Positions 1-4,254 of a stretch of DNA of 6,740 nt are shown here, one piece after another; the first letter of the stretch is position 1, and each line of letters opens with the position of its first letter. This DNA is from QQUD01 sp039029915 (GTDB taxonomy: Bacteria > Chloroflexota > Anaerolineae > Promineifilales > Promineifilaceae), in assembly GCA_039029915.1 (NCBI GenBank), contig JBCCFD010000436.1:1-6740 (forward strand), in the 5' to 3' direction. The position numbers were made by a program, and so were the translations under genes. The notes under the pieces were generated by a model. The model was not told the DNA's origin. It saw nothing but the letters and a program-made list of their open reading frames with translations, and made no database searches.

Positions 1-44
1 CACCCCTCTTTTTATTCAAAGCAGGAACTTCGTTTCACGGAGGG

Positions 45-80
45 TAAATAACGGCCGTTCTTCATTCATTCTCTTTGCAT
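45..80. repeat. 36-bp intergenic repeat, copy 1 (contains AACGGCCGTT)
   Basis: This copy matches positions 886-921 in direct orientation at 31 of 36 bases. The first 16 bases (taaataacggccgttc) are identical. Four of the five differences in the remaining 20 bases are C/T transitions. A purine-rich stretch just to the left (39-44, ggaggg; 879-884 in the other copy, ggaagg) is also similar. The similarity therefore goes well beyond the shared 10-bp palindrome and suggests a dispersed intergenic element. The two copies bracket the acetyltransferase and the small ORF, 841 bp apart. No transposase or target duplication is visible. Confidence 0.6.
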
Positions 81-86
81 GCTTTA

Positions 87-120
87 AACAAAATGAGCAT
101 CGCTTTTTAGGGCCATGCTC
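87..120 (-). terminator. possible minus-strand terminator hairpin
   Basis: A perfect 6-bp stem, GAGCAT (95-100) with ATGCTC (115-120), encloses a 14-base loop. On the minus strand it is followed by a T-rich stretch (ATTTTGTTT). It lies about 145 bases beyond the acetyltransferase stop and could end that transcript. The loop is long and the stem short, so the call is weak. Confidence 0.25.
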
Positions 121-174
121 TTTCAATCGTGAATCAGGGTCACTTTATTCTTTTGTTTCTTTGTGATCATTGGA

Positions 175-249
175 TTATGAAAAAATATCAACCCGCTGAT
201 TTTCTTTAAGGAAATGATCTGCTAACTTCATCATATTTCCGGCACACAT
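175..249 (-). CDS. small ORF, 24 codons, strong ribosome binding site; unknown
   Basis: The peptide begins MCAGNMMKLADHFLKENQ and ends RVDIFS before TAA at 177-175. I do not recognise it. It has no signal peptide or membrane segment and looks like a short amphipathic, charged helix. The case for translation is the site upstream: AAGGAGGT at 263-256 (minus), 7 bases before the ATG at 249-247, the best Shine-Dalgarno in the window. The ORF begins 15 bases after the acetyltransferase stop, so the two would share one transcript. A weak hairpin followed by six T's overlaps its last codons. Alternatives are the surviving N-terminus of a decayed gene (the same frame runs into two further stops, at 147-145 and 18-16, without a recognisable domain) or a chance ORF. 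The ribosome site argues against pure chance. Confidence 0.4.
   Translation of the reverse strand: MCAGNMMKLADHFLKENQRVDIFS
178..200 (-). terminator. weak hairpin plus T6, minus strand
   Basis: On the minus strand a 5-bp stem with one G-U pair (ATCAG, loop CGGG, TTGAT; positions 200-187) is followed by A and then six T's (185-180). It fits a weak intrinsic terminator for the acetyltransferase/small-ORF transcript. It overlaps the end of the small ORF, so translation would compete with its folding. Confidence 0.3.
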
Positions 250-255
250 GTTTAT

Positions 256-263
256 ACCTCCTT
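256..263 (-). promoter_or_regulatory. Shine-Dalgarno AAGGAGGT of the small ORF
   Basis: This is a full anti-16S complement on the minus strand, 7 bases upstream of ATG at 249-247 and immediately after the acetyltransferase stop codon (267-265). It is the main reason to take the 24-codon ORF seriously. Confidence 0.55.
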
Positions 264-264
264 C

Positions 265-819
265 TTACCAAATAGAATTCAACTGAACCGATTGTTTTTG
301 CGCTAACGCGTCATCGACCGGCACCATCTTTAGTCGGCCCATCATGTGGGCGTTGATGTAACGGCCGTTGCGAAAAGCGTAGTTGGGCATCGTCCCTTCA
401 ATCTCAAACCCCATCTGTTCATAAAGATGAATAGCGCCATGATTATCAGCCCAAACAATCAAGCTTAATCGCTCAATTTGCATCCACTGCTCAGCCAAAT
501 CAATGACAGCATCCATCAATTGACGACCAACACCGTGGTTCTGCCATTTTTCATGCACCATCACAAAGTTAATTTCGGCACAGTGATTATGTCGTGGGTA
601 TTTAAGAAATGTCATCAGCTCTAAAAAACCGACAACCTCATTTTTGTCTGTTTCAGCGACCAATCGCACAAACCCGTCTGTTTGTTCAAACCGACTTTGG
701 GCATACTCAATTGGAGCATAAGGTAATCGCATCGTGCCATCAATCACGGACTGTTGCCCCATTATTTGATGAACAGCCGTCACGTCTTCTTTTTGCATAT
801 GTCGAACTGAAATCATCAT
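265..819 (-). CDS. GNAT family N-acetyltransferase, YhhY/AaaT-like
   Basis: This predicted cytoplasmic enzyme transfers acetyl from acetyl-CoA to an amino group. It has 184 residues and a single GNAT fold. The acetyl-CoA pyrophosphate loop is Q93-N-H-G-V-G98 (Q/R-x-x-G-x-G), preceded by the beta4 strand (INFVMV, 83-88). The C-terminal motif B is N126...AIHLYEQMGFEIEGT (129-143). The stretch GFEIEGT...YAFRNGRYINA closely follows what I remember of E. coli YhhY (AaaT), which acetylates amino acids such as Phe and Met; the substrate here is inferred only. The start is the first of two adjacent ATGs (819-817), with GGAAG at 827-823. The second ATG (816-814) has better spacing and is equally possible. 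The frame is open upstream to 906, but that extension would be encoded by the intergenic repeat and has no homology. The gene is divergent from the BTAD regulator and is followed 15 bases later by a small ORF. One AACGGCCGTT (360-369) encodes Asn-Gly-Arg. Confidence 0.9.
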   Translation of the reverse strand: MMISVRHMQKEDVTAVHQIMGQQSVIDGTMRLPYAPIEYAQSRFEQTDGFVRLVAETDKNEVVGFLELMTFLKYPRHNHCAEINFVMVHEKWQNHGVGRQLMDAVIDLAEQWMQIERLSLIVWADNHGAIHLYEQMGFEIEGTMPNYAFRNGRYINAHMMGRLKMVPVDDALAQKQSVQLNSIW

Positions 820-885
820 TATCTTCCTTTTTTGAGTGCGTTGAAATTTTTGAATCGCACCCAATTGAATGAACAATGGGAAGGT

Positions 886-921
886 TAAATAACGGCCGTT
901 CCTCACTCATTCCCTCAGCAT
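886..921. repeat. 36-bp intergenic repeat, copy 2 (contains AACGGCCGTT)
   Basis: Direct-repeat partner of 45-80 (31 of 36 identical). It lies between the divergent acetyltransferase and regulator genes. This copy sits in a better dyad than copy 1: the flanks 875-884 and 901-911 are complementary, so it could form a hairpin in RNA read from either strand. Confidence 0.6.
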
Positions 922-964
922 TCCCCATCCTATTTCTACTTTCTACACGCTTCTCTCGACTTCA

Positions 965-972
965 TGTAAAAT
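965..972 (+). promoter_or_regulatory. candidate -10 element, possibly for a leaderless mRNA
   Basis: TGTAAAAT at 965-972 contains TAAAAT, five of six matches to TATAAT. It ends 5 bases before the ATG at 978. Transcription would begin at or next to the start codon, which fits the absence of any Shine-Dalgarno there. The -35 is poor (ttctac at 941-946, 20 bases upstream), so this remains a suggestion. Confidence 0.3.
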
Positions 973-977
973 CCCTC

Positions 978-3900
978 ATGCTGATTAAGCTCAGATTGTT
1001 TGGGACACCGCAACTTGAAACAGAAACTGGCAACGCCCCTTTTCGGCGTCGAAAAGGGCTCGCACTGTTAGCCTACCTCGCTGTAACCCAACGCCCGCAA
1101 AGTCGAGAAACGCTACTGGGCCTTTTGTGGCCGGAATTTTCGCAGGAAAGTGCCCGCAACAATTTTCGGCGCGAACTGTCATTGATCAAGAAGCAGCTAC
1201 CAAACAACACGCTTCAAGCTGATATGACGCAGGTGAGTCTGACATCTGAAAATGGGCTTTGGGTAGATGTACTCGCCTTTCAAAGCGCATTTGAAGCCCA
1301 TTCAAAAACGGCAATTTCTGACGCCGCACAAGCCGCCGCATTGGCCGAAGCGGTGTCACACTGTATCGACCCTTTTCTAGCTGGGTTTAAACTTTCCAAC
1401 TGCCTCGCCTTTGAGGAGTGGCAAGAAAGCCAAGCGGAGAACCTGCGACAACAGCTCAGTAGCGCCTATCAGGTGTTGATTGATTGGCACGCTCAGCAAC
1501 AGGAATTTAACGAAGCGATTCGCTACGGCCGTTTATGGCTCACTTTAGATTCCCTACACGAACCAGCTCATCGTCGTTTAATGACTCTATACGCCAAAGC
1601 CGGCCAGCAAGCAGCCGCTTTACGACAGTATCAAGCCTGTGTTAACCTTTTAGAAGCGGAGCTGGGCGTCCCACCTGAACTGGCCACAGAGGAACTACAC
1701 GAGTCAATTAAGGCTCAAGAAATTGAGATTGAACAAACGGCCGTTTCTCCACCACCGCCGCCAGCCCCCGTCCATTTATTACCAACCCCCACGACCCCAC
1801 TGGTTGGGCGACATCAAGAGATTCAAACCTGCTTCGACCTGCTAAGCAGCGCTGCGGACTGTCGTCTGTTAACTTTGATCGGCCCCGGTGGCATCGGCAA
1901 AACGAGGCTGGCTTTAGAAGTGGGTCATCGCATAAAAGAGCAGTTTGCCGATGGTGTCGTCTTTATCCAGCTGGCAGACATTGATTCCCCTGACCTGCTG
2001 GCAAAAACGATAGGGGCGCAGCTCGAGATTGCTTTTCACGGCAGAACGGCCGTTTCCGAACAGCTCATCACCTATTTAGCACAAAAACAGCGCTTGCTGT
2101 TGCTCGACAATTTTGAACACCTCGTCGGGGATGAGGTCATGTGGCTAAGCGATCTTCTACGACAAGCGCCAAAAGTAAAACTGCTGCTCACCTCGCGCGA
2201 GCGATTAAACTTAGAGGGGGAATGGACACTGCCCCTCGAAGGTCTTTCCCATCATGCCAATAAAAAGAGTGAAGCTGTAGATTTATTTATTCAGCGGGCA
2301 CAGCAAACGCTTGCCTCATTTTCACCAACCGACAGCGAGCGTTCAACCATACAAGCCATCTGTGAGCTGCTTGAAGGCTGGCCCTTAGGCATTATCCTAG
2401 CGGCAAGTTGGGTTAAGCTGCTTTCGTGTCAGGAAATATATGATGAAATCAGTGAAAGCATCGATTTCTTAACAACACAGGCCCGCAATGTGCCTGAGCG
2501 GCATCGCAGTATGCGCGCGGTACTCAGACAAACTTGGCAGCGTCTCTCAGCGGTTGAACAAGATGCTTTAAAGAAGCTAGCGGTGTTCCGCGGTGGTTTT
2601 TTAAGAGATGCCGCCAAAAAGGTGACGAATGCTACACTATCTACGCTTTCCAGTTTGGTTGATAAATCACTCCTAACTTTTGAACGGGAAAACGGCCGTT
2701 ATCGGCTTCATGAATTTTTACGACAGTATGCGGCTGAAAAATTAGCCAACTCCCCGGAAGGCCAAGAACAAACGGTGCGGGCACACGCCGACTACTACAA
2801 TCACCTTGTGGCAAATTACGATCATTACCTCATCGACATGACGCAAGGGATTGGCATTCAACATTTGGAAGCAGATATCGATAATATTCGGCTGGCGTGG
2901 CAAACGGCCGTTAAGCACAAAGATTTTGCAGCACTGGAAAACGGCGTGTATCCACTTGGACACTTTTTCTACGAACGGCGTTGGTATCAAGAGGCAACCG
3001 CGCGATTTCAAAATGCCATTAATGTTGTTGAAACGAGTCAACCGCTAAATCAGCAGCTACTCGCCAAGCTACAAATCATGGTGGGCTGCCAAAATCTGCC
3101 TCAGGGCCACTTAACCGAAGGCATCTCCCTCATTCGAAAAGGATTAAAACAAGCGTATCATTTTGAAGATGAACCGTTTATGGAACTGGGAGAAAGATGG
3201 TTAGGTTGGGGATTTTATTTGCAATCAAAGCCCGATCGCGCCGAACGCCACTTAAAAAAATCTCTTGAAATCTGCTTGGCGACCGACAATATCCAAGAGG
3301 CCTCATCCCCTTTAAACATTCTGGGACTGGTTTCGCTCTCTCAACAGCGGTTTGCAGACGCAAAAAATTATCATCTTGAAGCGCTCCAGCATGGCACTAT
3401 CCATAATGGCACCATCCTCAACAACTTGGCTCAGCTCAACGTGATTACGGGTGACTACAAAGCAGCTGAAAAATATGCGCTCGAAGGGCTCCACTTTGAA
3501 GTTCAGCACAATCGCAGGCACTCACTCCCCTATCTCTATGCAAATCTGGCCCGGGCAAAATTTGCTCTTGGCGATTTGCAAGCCGCTCGGGCAAATTACG
3601 ACAAGGATTTAATGCTTTCTAAAGAGGCTGGCGATATTCGCGGGATTGCCGGCACATTCGATCTGCTCTCAAGAATTGCACTCGTTGAAGGCGAATTTAA
3701 CGAAGCAGAGACCTACCTCACCAAAGCGCTGTCAATGAACAAACCCATGGCACAAAAATTTGGCATCGCCTCCAATCACGTCAATCTTGGCCTGCTTGCC
3801 TGCGAAATAAATGATCTTTCCAAGGCGGAAGAGCTATTACGAACCGGTCTCTCCCATTGGAAAGCCCAAAATAATATCCGCGGGCAGGCGAGAGCTTTGT

Positions 3901-4145
3901 CGCTTTTGGCAAAGGTCGCTACAAAAAAAGGCCACTTTGAAGAAGCAAAAACCTGTCTGGCACAAGCAGACGCGCTTGTCGACCCAAACAAACTGTTGGC
4001 GACTTGGTTATGGGTAAAGGCCCATCGGGCCATCTTCCTGATGCGCGCCGGTCATACTGAAGAGTCTCAAAAACTAACCGCTGAAATCGAAACAAATTCC
4101 GCCACCCATTTTGAAACACGTCACTATTTAGATCAAGAATCTTGA
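978..4145 (+). CDS. BTAD/SARP-type transcriptional regulator with NB-ARC ATPase and TPR repeats (AfsR-like)
   Basis: This is a 1055-residue cytoplasmic, ligand-gated transcription factor of the AfsR/SARP type. Residues 1 to about 90 form an OmpR-like winged helix (LRLFGTPQLE; RRKGLALLAYLAV; LLWPEFSQESARNNFRRELS). The BTAD follows to about 245 (FEEWQESQAENLR, 145 onward). A proline-rich linker leads to the STAND ATPase: Walker A G302-P-G-G-I-G-K308-T, Walker B L373-LLLD377, sensor-like LLLTSRER (402-409), and GWPLG (467-471). Next comes a winged-helix segment (FRGGF 537-541; HEFLRQYAAEKL 578-589). From about 600 to the end are TPR-like helical repeats, for example ALGDLQAARANYDKDL and LVEGEFNEAETYLTKAL, probably the sensor surface. 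The length is typical for the class and all catalytic motifs are intact. I chose the ATG at 978 because the family starts with M-x-x-x-x-R-L-F-G; the 34 codons back to 876 lie in the repeat and carry no homology. Five ACGGCCGT copies, only four of them full AACGGCCGTT, lie inside. The ligand and targets are unknown. Confidence 0.93.
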   Translation: MLIKLRLFGTPQLETETGNAPFRRRKGLALLAYLAVTQRPQSRETLLGLLWPEFSQESARNNFRRELSLIKKQLPNNTLQADMTQVSLTSENGLWVDVLAFQSAFEAHSKTAISDAAQAAALAEAVSHCIDPFLAGFKLSNCLAFEEWQESQAENLRQQLSSAYQVLIDWHAQQQEFNEAIRYGRLWLTLDSLHEPAHRRLMTLYAKAGQQAAALRQYQACVNLLEAELGVPPELATEELHESIKAQEIEIEQTAVSPPPPPAPVHLLPTPTTPLVGRHQEIQTCFDLLSSAADCRLLTLIGPGGIGKTRLALEVGHRIKEQFADGVVFIQLADIDSPDLLAKTIGAQLEIAFHGRTAVSEQLITYLAQKQRLLLLDNFEHLVGDEVMWLSDLLRQAPKVKLLLTSRERLNLEGEWTLPLEGLSHHANKKSEAVDLFIQRAQQTLASFSPTDSERSTIQAICELLEGWPLGIILAASWVKLLSCQEIYDEISESIDFLTTQARNVPERHRSMRAVLRQTWQRLSAVEQDALKKLAVFRGGFLRDAAKKVTNATLSTLSSLVDKSLLTFERENGRYRLHEFLRQYAAEKLANSPEGQEQTVRAHADYYNHLVANYDHYLIDMTQGIGIQHLEADIDNIRLAWQTAVKHKDFAALENGVYPLGHFFYERRWYQEATARFQNAINVVETSQPLNQQLLAKLQIMVGCQNLPQGHLTEGISLIRKGLKQAYHFEDEPFMELGERWLGWGFYLQSKPDRAERHLKKSLEICLATDNIQEASSPLNILGLVSLSQQRFADAKNYHLEALQHGTIHNGTILNNLAQLNVITGDYKAAEKYALEGLHFEVQHNRRHSLPYLYANLARAKFALGDLQAARANYDKDLMLSKEAGDIRGIAGTFDLLSRIALVEGEFNEAETYLTKALSMNKPMAQKFGIASNHVNLGLLACEINDLSKAEELLRTGLSHWKAQNNIRGQARALSLLAKVATKKGHFEEAKTCLAQADALVDPNKLLATWLWVKAHRAIFLMRAGHTEESQKLTAEIETNSATHFETRHYLDQES

Positions 4146-4254
4146 AAAAGAAATCGCCGGAATTTTGGTTTTCACCGACTGAATTTTATATCTCTTGAAA
4201 GTGTTTTTCATTGCCCAATTTTATAGTCAAGATTTTTGCAGAAAATTACTTAGC
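4146..4254 (+). promoter_or_regulatory. AT-rich spacer between the two regulators, possible promoter
   Basis: There are 109 bases between the stop of the BTAD regulator and the ATG of the MalT-like gene. I see no stable terminator hairpin. Candidate promoter parts are TTGAAA (4195-4200) with TTTTAT (4219-4224, 18-bp gap), or TATAGT (4222-4227) with no good -35. Either would give a short leader. No Shine-Dalgarno precedes 4255 (gcagaaaattacttagc). The second gene could have its own promoter or be reached by readthrough. Confidence 0.25.

Larger units (their letters stand above)
820..977. promoter_or_regulatory. divergent intergenic region with palindromic repeat
   Basis: This 158-bp spacer must carry promoters for both the acetyltransferase (minus) and the BTAD regulator (plus). 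The 10-bp palindrome AACGGCCGTT lies at 891-900. Around it, aatgggaagg (875-884) can pair with cctcactcatt (901-911), apart from one bulge and one mismatch, giving a larger dyad centred on the palindrome. An operator for one of the encoded regulators is possible, but the same palindrome also sits inside genes, so this reading is weak. No convincing -35/-10 pair for the acetyltransferase is seen. Confidence 0.35.

Noticed and set aside
16..144. Open minus-strand stretch with a Cys-x-x-Cys (RCSFC) resembling a small zinc motif
   Set aside because: Stops lie on both sides, the only ATG is internal in the repeat, there is no ribosome site, and there is no second metal-binding pair.
820..906. N-terminal extension of the acetyltransferase (open to an ATG at 906, 29 extra residues)
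   Set aside because: The extra residues are encoded by the palindromic repeat and an AT-rich leader, resemble no part of a GNAT domain, and a ribosome site (GGAAG, 827-823) fits the ATG pair at 819-814.
45..921. Integron cassette reading of the repeat-flanked acetyltransferase
   Set aside because: GNAT genes are common in integron cassettes and GTTAAAT at 884-890 fits the attC core pattern, but copy 1 lacks it, the paired cores of an attC site are absent, and no integrase is visible.
740..928. 62-codon minus-strand ORF overlapping the acetyltransferase start
   Set aside because: It overlaps a confident gene in another frame. Its MSEERPLFNL resemblance to a translation near position 50 is only the shared DNA repeat.
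876..977. N-terminal extension of the BTAD regulator (34 codons from ATG 876)
   Set aside because: The family's conserved N-terminus begins at the ATG at 978, and the upstream codons overlap the intergenic repeat.
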